Assembly (NCBI RefSeq): GCF_033439725.1
Contig: NW_026944383.1
Coordinates: forward strand, 3,348,001 to 3,412,000
Direction of reading: 5' to 3'
DNA: 64,000 nt
DNA from: Neurospora tetraspora
Lineage: Eukaryota; Ascomycota; Sordariomycetes; Sordariales; Sordariaceae
The notes below the pieces were generated by a model. The model had not been told where the DNA came from. It saw only the letters and a list, made by a program, of their open reading frames with translations, and ran no database searches. Shown here piece after piece: positions 11,046 through 23,165 of this stretch. Each line of letters begins with the position of its first letter. Within the stretch, counting starts at the first letter, position 1. Made by a program: the position numbers and the translations under genes.

Positions 11046-12512
11046 ATGTTGTCTTCTATCTTGACCTACCTCATCCCTCTGTTGTCCATATCAACGCCCG
11101 CAGCAGCTGGAGCTAGTCAGTCCCAGAGCTCAGCTGCCGGGAACACCACAGTGTCTTCATATCGCAATGCCGTTTACTTCACAAATTGGTAGGTTACTAA
11201 CCATCTCCAGTCAGAAAAAATGAGGACAGGTAGACTAACCATCACAGGGGTATCTACGGTGCCAATTTCCAACCCCAACAGCTTCCCGCTTCACAGATAA
11301 CCCACGTGTTGTACTCTTTCGCAGATATCAAGCCGGATGGACAAGTGTAAGTTTCACGGTACAAACATCACCCTACAGACTCTGAAAGAATACTAACGCT
11401 TGGCAGAGTATCTTCGGACACTTATGCAGACTTAGAGAAGCATTATCCTGGCGACTCATGGAGTGAACCAGGCGAGAATGCCTACGGCTGCGTCAAGCAG
11501 ATGTACCTTCTCAAGAAGAAGAACAGAAATATGAAAGTCCTCCTTTCCATTGGCGGATGGACATATTCACCCAAGTTTCCTCCAGTTGCCGCTACCGAGG
11601 AAGGACGACGGAGGTTTGCTTCTTCCGCCGTGAAGCTTGTGCAAGGTGAGTGAGCACCGCGGTACTTCTACCCACTAGGAAGAGCACGAAGAAATCTAAC
11701 CTAGCCTTTCAGATTGGGGCTTCGACGGCCTCGATATCGATTGGGAGTACCCAACCAACGCGCTCGAAGCACGGAACTTCGTCCTCCTCCTCCGAGCCTG
11801 CCGACAAGCCCTCGACGACTACGCTCGACAATATGCCCCCGGCTACCACTTCCTCATCACCATCGCTGCGCCCGCCGGACCCCAACACTACGGCGTCATG
11901 GACCTTCCCGGCATGAACCCGTACATTGACTCCTGGCATCTGATGGCGTACGATTATGCTGGCTCATGGGACTCGACCACGGGACACCAGGCCAACCTCC
12001 TCTCCAACCCCAAGAACCTTCTGAGTACCAAATTCAACACCGACCAGGCCGTCCGCGACTTCATCCGGCGCGGCATTCCCGCAAGCAAGATCGTCCTCGG
12101 CTTGCCCTTCTACGGGCGCTCGTTCGAGAACACCGACGGACTGGGTAAGCCGTACAACGGCATCGGCGCTGGCACGTTGGAGCCAGGGACGTGGGTCTAC
12201 AGAGACCTTCCGCGGCCCGGGGCGAAGGAGGAGTACGATAACGTGGCCAAGGCCAGTTACAGCTACGACGCAGCCTCGCGGGAGCTCATCTCGTATGACA
12301 ATGTCCTGAGCGCTCTGGTGAAGACGAAGTACATCTTCCTCAGGGGACTGGGCGGCGCGGTGTTCTGGGAGGCGAGTGGCGATAAGACTGGTGCGAAGAG
12401 CTTGATTGGGACATTGGCGACTCAGATGAAGAGGCTGGATCAGACGAAGAATTTGTTGTCGTATCCGGCTAGTAGGTATGCTAACATTCGGGCTGGTGTG
12501 CCGGGGTCGTGA
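11046..12512 (+). CDS. Secreted GH18 chitinase (Ech42-like)
   Basis: Four exons, 11046-11188, 11248-11346, 11407-11645 and 11713-12512, give 426 residues, the usual length of Trichoderma Ech42-type endochitinases. A signal peptide is visible ([18 protein letters not shown]). The mature part begins with the family words [17 protein letters not shown] and continues with [24 protein letters not shown] and [13 protein letters not shown]. The active-site motif [10 protein letters not shown] has the catalytic Glu at residue 172. Later come [37 protein letters not shown] and [10 protein letters not shown]. It hydrolyses chitin, for wall remodelling or attack on other fungi. An in-frame ATG at 11,004 would add 14 residues before the signal peptide; I prefer 11,046 because the signal peptide then starts normally. 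No carbohydrate-binding module is present. Confidence 0.93.
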
Positions 12513-13782
12513 GGATGTTGTTGTGTGGAAGGCGAGGTTTAGACTTGGGATCGAGCCTGTCGGTTTGGTTGTTTCATGTTGAATGTATTGTATTTTACTA
12601 AGGTACTTGGTTTTCATTTGCCTCTTGTTGAATCGGAAGTGCTTCTTACTCGCCCATTACCCACAGATCATCGAGAGAATTTTCTTGAGCTGTTGATTCA
12701 AGCCTTGAGAGATACTGAATGTCATGCAGTGTATGTGTCTGCTAGGTCACTCGTCTCGAGGTCTCTTAATGTGTTCTCGAAGTTTGCAAAAAGAGTCGTT
12801 CAGCTGTAGGACAAGGAAACTCTCTTAATTCTTCTTGTAAGCAGGTAGCAAGCTGGATCTCGAAAGCTTGTCTAGTTCCCGAGAAACCTTTCGATGTCAG
12901 CTTCTGAACCTTGAGTGAAAACAATGACAAGAAGTTTGGATGTTTCGTACCTTTTGTTTCGATAACAAAACGACTATGATCCGCAACATGTGTGTGGTAG
13001 GATGTTACCCCTTCGTTTCGCTAACATCTAATGTCCGTGCTCGGTTGGGTAACAGTCTGGTTTCATCACTAACAGGGCTGTTACTACACTACGTCTCAGA
13101 TATCTGGATCCTCACCTTAGCACCAGTGCTTCAATATCTTCATGGAGACATCGAACTCCTAGAATAACAGAAATGACTATGCCGAGACGGAAGGAGAATG
13201 GATGGTCCAAGGTGTGAGTGGAAGCGGGAGGCCTTCCTGCCGGGGTTCTAGATGGCTGTCAACAACCCCTTGCTTATCCCATCTCCTCTGGCTTGCCACA
13301 TGAGGATCCAGGAGTTTGGATATCGAATCTCACCTATCTGGCGGTCCATCAAGTTGTTTCTGATGCCCCTCTGTGCTTAACCGCGGGTTCTCGAACTATC
13401 CTGAGACGGTGACCCCTTTTCGGTAGCTTCTACTTCCATGGCATGCCACGTGCTTTGTGGAAGGATTGTGCCGGTAACATATTTCGTCGAACAGGTCTAG
13501 ATTCATATATCCATCTTTGTTTTCTGTCCGACTTGTGGTTTTGCTCTCTCTTTCTCTTATCCCTCAATTTTGACACTTCAATCCATGGTCTAGCGTCTAG
13601 CTGGTTTTGTTCGATCGCTTCTTTCTCTTTCTCTCCCGAGTGCTTGCACTCCGTTCTTTTCGTTACTGCTGGACAGTTTGCTTTGCCGTTAATTTCGTTA
13701 TACCCCTTTGGTTTCCTTGGAATCTCTCGTTTGGATCACGTTCGCATCCCGATCACGAGTTGAAACGAAAGAACAAGTCATA
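12513..13782. other. Intergenic region
   Basis: About 1.27 kb with no recognisable gene. A pyrimidine-rich stretch at about 13,520-13,660 precedes the next gene and is probably its promoter and leader. No repeats seen. Confidence 0.5.
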
Positions 13783-14798
13783 ATGCAGTACTCAGCCAGA
13801 AACCTCGCGGCCTGTCTCCTGGCCATCTATACTCACGAGACTCTCGCCAGACCACAAGCTATTCCATTTCAGAGCTCCAACGTGAGCAGCGAGACGACTG
13901 TTCCCATTGCGACATCTGCCGAAACACCAGTGTCTCTGAGACCTCTTGCTGGCCTTGCTTCGTCGGTATGTTGAACCTGATACCCGCGGAGGAGAGAACC
14001 GTAGCTGACTTTTTGTAGGCCGTGGGTGAGGCAGCTACCTTGGTTACCACAACCAGTGAGCTTATCCCTCTTATTCCACAGACATCAACGACCGCCGGAG
14101 CGTCAGTGGTGTCTCAGGTGCAGTCCACCGAAGTGACTTCAGCTGCCACAGCAACACTCAATTCATCGAGCCTTATCGCCTCGAACACTGCCGTTGCTGA
14201 GGACTCAGCGTTCCCTAGCTCCGTCGCACTCGAGACGACAGCGACCGAGCCATCCACAACTGAGACAGCCACGGCCGACGCGACATCGACCTCGGCTACC
14301 AGCGGATTCCTCGCCTCAGTTGTTATCGAGTCTTCCACCAGCGCTAGTTCCGCAGTCGCAGAGACATCCAGAGCCGCGATAACCTCCCGCCCGTCCGGTT
14401 TCTTCCCCATCACAAACGGCACTGCTCCAGGAGCCAGCGGAGTGGCCGGAGGAAAGCCACACGGAACTGGCGCTGCCCATCAATCACTGGTCACTGGTAT
14501 CTCCAGTCCATCTGGTTCCGGTGGCCTTAAATTTGGTAACTCGACACAGACTTCAGGGCTATCATCTGCAGTGCCAACCAGCAAAGGCGGTTCTAGCCTT
14601 ACAACTTTGACTACCGTCTCGGATGGAATAACCCAAACGCTGGTAACGGCTATCGCGGCACAGACGTCAGGCGTTGCTCGGAATGCGTCGACTACCGCGA
14701 CCACTGGATCAAACTCAGGAGCCGGGCGGCCCATGGATATGGTGGGTGGTGCTTTGGTCGCAGGTGCGGCGGGAATGCTGGGGATGATGTTGCTTTGA
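13783..14798 (+). CDS. Ser/Thr-rich GPI-anchored cell-wall-type protein
   Basis: Two exons, 13783-13965 and 14019-14798, give 320 residues; the 53-bp intron is phase 0. The N-terminus MQYSARNLAACLLAIYTHET has a signal-peptide profile with likely cleavage just before RPQAIPF. The body is dominated by Ser, Thr, Ala and Val, a heavily O-mannosylated stalk, with a Gly-rich segment near GASGVAGGKPHGTG. The C-terminus has the GPI pattern: small residues (TGSNSGAGR) followed by a hydrophobic end, VGGALVAGAAGMLGMMLL. Such proteins sit on the plasma membrane or wall; no catalytic domain or CFEM-type cysteines are seen. Exact orthology cannot be told from low-complexity sequence. Confidence 0.8.
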
Positions 14799-15295
14799 GC
14801 AGGCAATCGGCGTAGGCTCAGGTAGCGTTACGATTCAGTAGCAATTGAAAAGAAATATTGTCAATAATGAATAAAAGAATTCAAGACACTTTGAATTGTA
14901 AGTCTTGAGAAAAGCGAAACATGTTACATGAAGTACGCGCAGAGGCGTGATGTCAAGTTGTCAACTGCTAAAGTGCAAGTGCCCGGATGAAGTTGTTTAT
15001 TACAGTTGGAGGTTCCTTCCACAGGCGAGTGGGCATGTTTGGGTCTGGTCTTGTAGGGTTAGGGTCAACCAAACAACCGGCCGCAATTCCGAGGCTGGTC
15101 ATTCTGCCGTCTTGGTCCGCCCGAAATTGTAAGCTCACGATAGCTTAGCAACGGCAACTTATTACCCCTCCCTTCATGGTGCCACAAACGCGATAGTACT
15201 TACCAGACTTGCGCGTTCACCCAGCTTCCTGTTCGCCGGAAAACCATCAACAAAGCGCAAGTGTTGCGGATAGGATCAACATTGGAACCAGCACA
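14799..15295. other. Intergenic region
   Basis: About 500 bp. An AATAAA-like polyadenylation context (GAATAAAAG, near 14,869) lies about 70 bp after the preceding stop codon. Nothing else seen. Confidence 0.45.
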
Positions 15296-16528
15296 ATGGG
15301 CTGGCTTGATGGGTGGTTCGGGAGCAGCTCCAGCAGTGACGAGTCAGACCCCCTGGGGAAGCTCGATCCCAAGCTCCGCGAGTTCCTTGCCCGGGAGTCC
15401 CCCGTCAAGTACACGACTCAGCAAGAGCAGGAGCAGCAGCAACAATCACAGCATCCCAGCAGTAGCACTCCAGCGAAGGCGCCCGTACCGACAGCGACAG
15501 CGACAGCGAAAGCGTTAGCGACCGACAAACAGCAGCAGCAACAACAACAAATCCAAGACGAACAACAACAACCAGCCGTACCACGCGCCTCCCTCTACCA
15601 AGATGGCCGCTACGCGCACCTCTGGAAGACGTACCGGCCGCAGTACGAGATCGAGGCCGAGACCAAGACGGACCACGAGAAGCTGATGGACGTGCTGGAA
15701 GGGTTCAAGGAGCGCAAGGCGATGATTGGCAAAGCGGCGCTGGAGAACTGCGCCGAGGAGCAGCTGGATTGGAACAACTGTATGAAGCACGGCAGCTGGG
15801 CGGATCGCGCGACCATGTGTCGCGATACGGTGAGGAAGTTTGAGAGGTGCTATAATATGCAATCGGTATGTTTGATTTTATATTTCATTGCGAGTGACGA
15901 GGAAAGAGGAAAGGAAATATGGTTTCCCTGTTCCTTGTCTGCAAGCGGAGTTGTGGAGTTGGCGGGTTGTTGTTGTTGTTCTTCAGTCGCTAACCAGTTG
16001 ATAATGCTGTAGAAACTCCTAAAAGCCCTAGGCTACCTCCAAACCTACGACCGCTCGCCCGAAGTAGACGAGGACATCCAAATGCACGCCGACACTTTGT
16101 ACCACAGGATGCTAGACCAAGAAGCGGAGATCGAGAAGTGCAAAGCCGAGGGTCGGCCAGTTCCTGCGTTCCCGTCCCTGTTCGAGAACAGCACCTACAA
16201 AGTCCCCGTTTATCCGACTAAAACATCGACTGTCCCTCAGCCCGGAGCAACAGCAGCTGGTGCAGGTACAGAACCTGGGAAGGATCCTTACGAACCAAGC
16301 CAGGCCATCGTGGAGTCGTGGCAGGAGAAACTGGCCAAGCTTCCGGAGACGGAGCGGGTCGCGGAAGAAGAGGCGCTCAGGGCTGAACACAGGGCCAAGG
16401 CGATCATGGCGAAGAACCTCCAGGAGTTGTGGAATGAGCAGTCTAAGGAGAGAGAGCAGCGCAGGATGGAGGGCAAGGAGACTATTGGAGACAAGATCAA
16501 GCGGGTTCTTGGAACGCCGAATTACTAA
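15296..16528 (+). CDS. Twin-CX9C protein with Gln-rich linker
   Basis: Two exons, 15296-15865 and 16013-16528, give 361 residues; the 147-bp intron is phase 0 and joins CYNMQS to KLLKALGYLQTYD. The start MGWLDGWFGS is preferred to an in-frame ATG at 15,209 because a tryptophan-rich start followed by ordered sequence looks native. Residues 41-93 are Gln-rich low complexity. Residues 152-185 show Cys152-x9-Cys162 and Cys175-x9-Cys185, the twin-CX9C helical hairpin used by many proteins imported into the mitochondrial intermembrane space by Mia40. The C-terminal half is helical and charged. I do not recognise the specific family; a mitochondrial location is inferred only from the cysteine pattern. 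Confidence 0.8.
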
Positions 16529-16871
16529 AGAGCGTTGAGATTCCAGGTGGGTCGAGGGAAGGGGAATGAGAATGCGCGATGAACAACAGATTTCGGATGT
16601 AACAGTACGACTTAGCCAACTAGATGTAGATATATTTGAGATATAAAGGAGACTATCACAGTAAAATCGGTGTTGCCCACTGCCTTCGAGCCAACTTGGA
16701 CATCACTTCTGTGTTATGTTATACGTAAGAAGGTATCCGGACACGGTAAAGATATTGGTATACAGTAGAGGCACATAAGGTACATACCGAGTTCGGGTCA
16801 ATACACGGGTTCCCTTTCTGGAGACGCCTTTTCCAGTGGTGTCGCTATGCCATTCTAAGTCATAAACCTAA
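16529..16871. other. Convergent intergenic region
   Basis: About 340 bp between two 3' ends. AT-rich 3'-end sequence around 16,620-16,650; nothing else seen. Confidence 0.45.
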
Positions 16872-19277
16872 CTACCTGCCCTCTAAAACACTTGCCGCTC
16901 GCTCCAAAAACGCATTGAAATCCTTGATCTGCTTTAATGCCCCACCGTCGTTACCCTTGTTGGACACCTCGCCCGACACCCTGCTAATGAGGAACTCCAG
17001 ATTCGCCAAGTCTGCCATCTTCTGCTCAGCCGCGGACAGTTCAGGAGCTGCCTGACCTCTTTCCACCGCAAGGTCTATGTCATGCATGGCAGAAGAGAGC
17101 GATATGTGTCGCTGGTAGCAAACGAAAAGAGAAGAAGGTCAGCAAAACTCCACGAGTAAAGACTGAAAAAAAATGGATTGGGTAAGAAACTCACCAAAGC
17201 CTCCTTGCTATCCACCTCATGCTTAATCCGAATAGCATCCATCCTCAGCGAAACCTGATCTCTCTCGGCGCGTATCCTCAAGATCTCCTCTCTCAACCCC
17301 AGCTTCTCCTTCTGCACCACCCTTACCCGCTTGCGCAGGGCGTGGAGCGTGTCGAGGGCGATGGTATGTTCTAGCAGCCTGGTCCTCAGCTCCTCTTGGA
17401 ACGCCTCCATGGTGCGGAACTTGGTCTTTTGTTCCCTCTTTGTTGCTGCGTCATCGGCAAGCCTGGCTCGTTCCTCCAGCCTGGCTAGGAACCCTGCGAT
17501 AAGACCCTCGCATAGTTCGGAGAGAACGTCGATGGCGTTGACGCCGGCTCTGTTCGCAAAGGGAATCTCGGCGTCGAAAACTCCGGCATTTAGTTCGTCG
17601 GGACCATCGCTGGCTCTGGGAGGCTTTGTGAAGCGTTGGACGGTAATTGGAACGGCTTCCGCCTTTTCTCCCTTTCCTTCGTCCTCCGCACCATCCTTCT
17701 TGGCTGTTTTTCTGCCCTTCTTCGGCTTGGGGGGATTCTGAGTCGTAGATTTGCGAGTTGCGGGTGCCTTCTGTTGCTTTGGTTGTTTCTGCGGGACCTG
17801 GGGAGGACTAGGTACCGGAGTAGGCGCGCGCTGAAGCCTTTCCCGCCGTACTTTGGTTTGTTTTTGTTGGGTCGTATCAGCTGGCTCAGCTTGTCTGCGG
17901 CGTCGCTTTGGCAGGGGCCCCTCCTCAGATGGTCTTGCCTCCGGCTGTGGGGAGGGCGTAGGAACAGCTCGTCTGGGGCGTTTTCGGCCGAGAAGTCTAG
18001 CAGCCTCCTTGTCGGTGATTTCCTGAGCCTTTTCAGTGTCGTCTTCCTGGTCTCCATTCTTCCCCCTCTGCCTGCTGGGGCGCTCGTTTTCGACGCCACC
18101 GTCCTTTGCAAGCTCAGCACCACGCGTATCACGCTGTTTGTCTCCTGTGTCAGACCCTGGGTCTTCCTCCCTCTCAGTTCCGCCCCGCTGCGCTCCCTTT
18201 GACGGTGAGGGTTCTTCTCCTAGATCTTGGCTCGCCACACTTTCAGGTGGACTGCTACCTGAGAGTCTTGTGCTCCTCCGCGGTTCGGCCGCCACCCTCC
18301 TAGCAGCAAATAAGTCTCCACTCTTCCGTGAAGCCGCACGCTCAAGCGGAGAAGATTGCTCTGGTACTTGTTCAGTCCCGTCGTCCAAGTCCTCCAGAAC
18401 CCGCTGGAGCAACGCGCTGGACCCATGGACTGCGCTCCCAGGTTCACCAACCCGTAGTGGTCGGCGTCTTCCGCTCCCGGGAGCATCGGCCGGGCTCTCG
18501 TCCACCTCTTCCGTCAGAGCAGTTGGTGAGACATAGCGAGGCCGGCGATGTGCTTTCGACGCACTGCTTATTGGTGGTGGTGGTGGCAGCTGCTCGGGCG
18601 ATTTCAAATGCTGATGCTGCTGTGACTGGGCTGGGCTAGAAGGCCTATCTACCACCGGTGATGCCGCATCTTCTCGTCCCTGGTCCGCCCGCGCGGGAGA
18701 AGTGCGTCGCAAACCAGAGGAGCGCTCTCGAGTTGGTCGCTCGCTGATGACGGTATGTAAAAGATCGTTCGTTTCGGGAGAGCGCGACTGCGCAGACGCG
18801 GCTGAAGGGCTCGTAGCTCGAGGGTGCGGCGGCTGGGGCTGTGTATGTATCCCGGCTATCGATGTTGCTGATGGGGGGCTCCTACGACTCCTTTTGACAG
18901 ACGTATTGGGCGTTGGACGTGTCAACACCGGCGCAGCAATAGGCTGTGTCTCTACCGTAGGAGCTGGAGCAAGAGCCGTATCTGGCGATTTTGTTGGCGA
19001 AGACGCTTCATCGTGACCAGTGGGTTCCTCCGACGAGGGTTCCTCTACGGGTAGAGGGATCTCGAAATTGAACGAGATATCGGCAACCTGATGAGAACTA
19101 TTTGGATGGCGTTAACAATAGGGAAACGCTTCATGACAGAAATGACGCAGAAAAACAGGATATCGTCAACTTACTGCGCCCCGCGCATGCGCTCTTGCAT
19201 GCGCTCCTGCCGACCTTGGCTCAGGTCAGTCTATCACCAACTGAAAGCATTCTGGACTGAGGCTTACTGGTCGCCAT
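16872..19277 (-). CDS. Inner kinetochore protein, Ame1/CENP-U type
   Basis: Four exons on the minus strand, 19277-19268, 19214-19175, 19097-17195 and 17111-16872, give 730 residues. The first exon is only 10 nt; frame continuity gives the start MATSRQERMQERMRGAHSHQ followed by VADISFNFEIPLP. The middle is long, disordered, Ser/Pro/Arg-rich, with AT-hook-like basic patches such as GRKRPRRAVP and PKKGRKTAKK. From about residue 500 the ordered domain begins: IPFANRAGVNAIDVLSELCE, then a long coiled coil (FRTMEAFQEELRTRLLEH, LRIRAERDQVSLRMDAIR) and a helical end, LKQIKDFNAFLERAASVL. This matches my memory of the fungal Ame1/CENP-U inner kinetochore subunit, part of the COMA/CCAN complex. Identity of the 5' exons is less certain than the rest. 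Confidence 0.75.
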
Positions 19278-19923
19278 GGCTTCGAGAAAGGAGTCAATCC
19301 TTAACTGGAGCGGATCACATTCTTAGGCGTGGCAGCTGTGTTGTATGCCCGCCGATAGATTCGAGTGGCACGGGTGTGATGGTAGTTAAGAGAGGAGCTT
19401 GAATAGTCGCAGGAGCTCAATTGACGACATTGGAACGCGCTGGATAAATTGACAGACGCGACACTGAGGTGCACGGCTTGGCGGCAGCGGATGCGCTGGC
19501 AGGCTGCTCGCTGCATGATCTCCTTGGGGGCGTTCCCCCGCAACCGCCAAGCTTTCCAGTTCAGAAGTTGCGCCTGCACTATCCTTCCCGTGGAGTGGCT
19601 GTTGCCAAGCATTTGACCCCTGAAGGCCCCGAGTCCCTAGTTCAGCCTCAGAGTCACAGCGAAACCACAACCCAAACAACAACATCACCAACCGGCATCG
19701 GATGTTGACGATCTTGTCAACGGTTACCTCTCTTTTATACAATGGAAGTTCATCTTCAGCTTTTCACGTGGCAGACTGGGCATCTGTTTTGGACAAAACA
19801 TGGGTCTCCCTGTATTCCGTTGTTGATCTAATCTCGTCCTCCTTCCGAGTCTACGAACCCGCTTGAGTTCACCTCATCGTCATCTATGGGTATCAATTTT
19901 TGCTCTTCCGCCGGCACTTTTCT
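19278..19923. other. Intergenic region
   Basis: About 650 bp between the 5' end of the kinetochore gene and the 3' end of the LicD-like gene. Open frames here are short and not protein-like. Nothing else seen. Confidence 0.45.
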
Positions 19924-21182
19924 TCATTGTGTAGTCAACTTTGGCACCCATTCCATCTTTACCTCGTCAAATATGTGGCTGTAAGGCAATTAGCTTGCAA
20001 GTTCTCTAAGACCGGATGGAGTGTACATACTTGGCAAACTCTTTCAAGGTAAGTGACCAGTCCCCATACTCTTTCGCGAGCAACTCTTTATAGCGGTACG
20101 GGATCTTGGCCGCAACTCCCTCGAAGATAGTGTCCCGCAAGGGGAAGATGTACGTATCCTACTTATCGTTAGTCACTGTCGCTTCTCTTCACTGATATGG
20201 TGATAGTTACCCGAAACTCATGCCCATCTTTGCAGCTCATCATGCCCTCGCCTGCCGGGTGTGTCAAGTTGTACCGGGCAGTTGTGATGTCGATAAACAA
20301 TCCGGACTCGGTGTCGATCCATCTGGCGTCGATGACATTCATCCGGTCCGACTGGTCTCCGTTGAAGAAGTTAGGGTTAACCTCCAACATGTAGTTCCGG
20401 CCGGCCGGTAACCTCGGCGTCTTATAATGAAAGACAGACATGTTGTAATAGGTTGCTAGGAAGTACATGCTGGCCTCGGTGACTTGTACGTCGACATCCG
20501 AGTCCCACGGCATGACCTGAGTGCATGTCAGTTCTAGCGACCGTCATGGGCGAAAAGGGTCGGTTATACCTGCTTGTTCCACCACCACCCCAGCAGGCTA
20601 CCGTGCATAAGCCAGGTCTCGATGCCTAGGTCTCTCGTTGTTTCAAGAAATGTCCGAACAAGATTCTTCAGCGCTGCCTTTTGTTCTTGGTAGCCGAGCG
20701 CTTTCTCGGCAAATCTGCGCAGCCGTGTCAGTATCGCGAATATAATGCGACTGCCAGATCAAGAGGAGGTGCGTCTTACCGGCCATCATAGTGTGGGTCG
20801 AAGCTACACAGTGAATACAGGTTAACTGACGAGCTCTGCTGTTTACCTGTCACAAGTAGTGTTTCTCTTACGTTGACTCGTCTGTTTTGGTTGGTCAGTG
20901 TTCTGTTCTCAGTATCATTCAACCCCGAGTTACGGTATAAAGTCTGACAATGGGCAGTTCCAGAGACAAGCTCATCGAAAACTTTGGACACCTTGACGGT
21001 GGTGCCTTCTTGTTGTTGTGGGTTCACCTACGGAAATATTTCTGGGGAGGATCTCCAGCCTTCCCGCTCATGTCCTTACGGCCGGTCGTGCCCAATATCG
21101 TAATGGCATCTTGGGGCTCTAAAGGCGCAGATGTGCCAAGGGAACAAAGCGTCGTTACAATGAGTAGCCGATTTAGGAGCAT
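19924..21182 (-). CDS. LicD/Mnn4-like phosphotransferase-type protein, secretory
   Basis: Seven exons on the minus strand give 272 residues: 21182-21032, 20881-20872, 20803-20780, 20714-20570, 20516-20211, 20158-20031 and 19978-19924. Exons two and three are tiny (10 and 24 nt) but are needed to read KYFHESTFDPHYDGRFAE, which matches the family. A signal peptide is visible (MLLNRLLIVTTLCSLGTSA). The LicD-family core follows: GIETWLMHGSLLGWWWNKQV, then VMPWDSDVDVQV with the acidic metal-binding motif, NYMLEVNPNF, DARWIDTESGLFIDIT and RDTIFEGVAAKIP. Fungal members relate to Mnn4, needed for phosphate transfer to cell-wall mannans in the Golgi. All junctions keep the frame with GT...AG borders. 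Confidence 0.85.
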
Positions 21183-23165
21183 TTTTGCCTGCCCTCGAGG
21201 ATCAACACAAGGGAGAAAGGATATACCAGGAAAGATAGAAGGAAAACGAAGAGAAGGAATGTGGGCAGATGCGAGACTGAATTTTGAAAGGTGATACAGA
21301 GATTATCTATACTGTTACTGACATGTAGGGCAAGGAGTGTCAAGGAGTGATACGGCTGTGATACCCGGCCGTGCCTCTGGGGTAGTGGCACGGGTACCTG
21401 AGGGAATTAGGTCGGCGGATAGGCACACGCAAGGCTCATAAGTATATTTACTTGTAAAGGGGTTCGGTATCGTCGGAATTTCCCCCGTTGTACATGACTA
21501 CTCATGACATGGCCCCACACATTGGGTGGCCGAGACAGCGGCATTCAAGCACTGGTGACGCGTCCCATGTTCGGGTATATTGGAAGCAGCGACCGGGGCT
21601 CATTGGGTCAGGAGACTGCGACCTGAATAGTCTGGCGGGGACCAGAAGACGAAAGAGGGAGGAGATGAAGCGCGGAGGGAGTATGGGCGATGCGTCCAAG
21701 GTGGGCTAGTCACCTGGGCTGTATTCGTCATGTAAAACGGGATCTGAAAGAGCCAGAAACTTGAAGGATTTTAGGTGAAACCAAAACTTTGTTCCATTCA
21801 ATTCAAGCAAGATTGGGAAATGGGAAGTGGCACAACAGCCCACAGACCCTGGAAGCAGGGACGAACCGTCTGAAGCTGGGTATCCCAGCTCAAAGCTCTT
21901 TCCTAGGGTTCCGACCTTCTGGAACTTGAGGACGAAAGACCACGCGACATCACCAAGCTCTTTACCCCAGATCTGCCAGAAAAGGTTTGATATCGTCGAT
22001 CAATGGAAATTAGGGAACGACACCGGCTTGGTTGAATCCTCAGTCCCGCAATCACGTCTTTGTCGTCCGTGGCCAATGGGGGCAGGCACAATAGACAAGA
22101 TCAAAACTTCGTTATCACACCTACCGCATCTAGACTGTTCAGCTCGTGGACTTCACCTTAGTGTTTAGTAGCTCTACAAGCTAGAATCGGGAAAATGGAC
22201 GGCACCTCTAGATGACCACATGCGCAGGCGATAGATGCGCCGAAGTCGAAGAGAGATCGCGTCAGCGACAAAACGACGTCCATAACCCGAACAGGAAGTC
22301 GTTTTTCTCAAATATGGGCCCGTGATCTGCAGAATCTTTCAGTACAGATCGTGTTGAGGGGAGACCGATGAAGGGTGCTGATATCTACGCGCGGAGTTTA
22401 GAGATAACTTGGGAATAGCGTCGGGCTTCGCATGCGGGCCGGCCGTTGTGTGATGGTTTCAAAGCTTGTGAAAGCTTGTTCCTAAATTGCCCCCGACCCA
22501 TGTAGCTTACGTGTACACACACCTCCGATGACCGGTAACGGCCCGTCTTCTTGGGAATACGCGGCCCACGCGGATCATCATTTCCATTCAAAAGGAACAG
22601 TAGCTTGGGATTCTTTCAAAGACAAGACGGAGCAATGGCAAGGTATTATTATGTTGCTCAACTTATATCATGTCACCTCTTCTGGTTCGATATGGCCCTT
22701 GGAAACTGGCCTTGAGGTTGTCGTTACGTGAACATGTGGGGAGCAGGGAGAAACAGGTCCAATCATCGTCCCGCGAAATTCACTAACATCTCATAACGCC
22801 CGAGAGACCGTCGTCTTGACACATCTTTTGTGGTTTCAGAAAAAGACAACAGAAGTCATCGCAAGATCGGGTGTTGAGTTCCATTGCCTCCCTCGTAAGT
22901 GAGTCTGGAAAAGGGCAAAAAAGGGCAAAAAAGAGAGCAAGGCCAGGAATCGAACGGCTGACGTACTGGAGATGGGAGGGCTATTTGCGCACTGGGGCGC
23001 CATCTCCGCTGTACTTCCACTGGAGTGCCCCCCGCCATAGGGGCTTGTTAGGCGGCCTGGTGCCTCTCGGGGGCTTTCCAGTGGCATGTGGTGGGCAGTT
23101 TCGAGGAGCTGCGCACCACACCACTCGACCACAGGCTCTTGAGGTGACAACCATATGTCCAAGGT
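21183..23165. other. Long intergenic region left of the transposon
   Basis: About 2 kb of normal base composition with no convincing gene. A short direct repeat of an AAAGGGCAA-type word lies near 22,910-22,930, and a tRNA-like B-box word is present near 22,945 but does not fold. The normal composition stops abruptly about 110 bp into the transposon. Confidence 0.5.

Noticed and set aside
22925-23010. tRNA-like segment with a B-box-like word (GTTCGATTCC on the minus strand)
   Set aside because: The bases around the word do not form a T stem, and no acceptor stem or anticodon arm could be placed.
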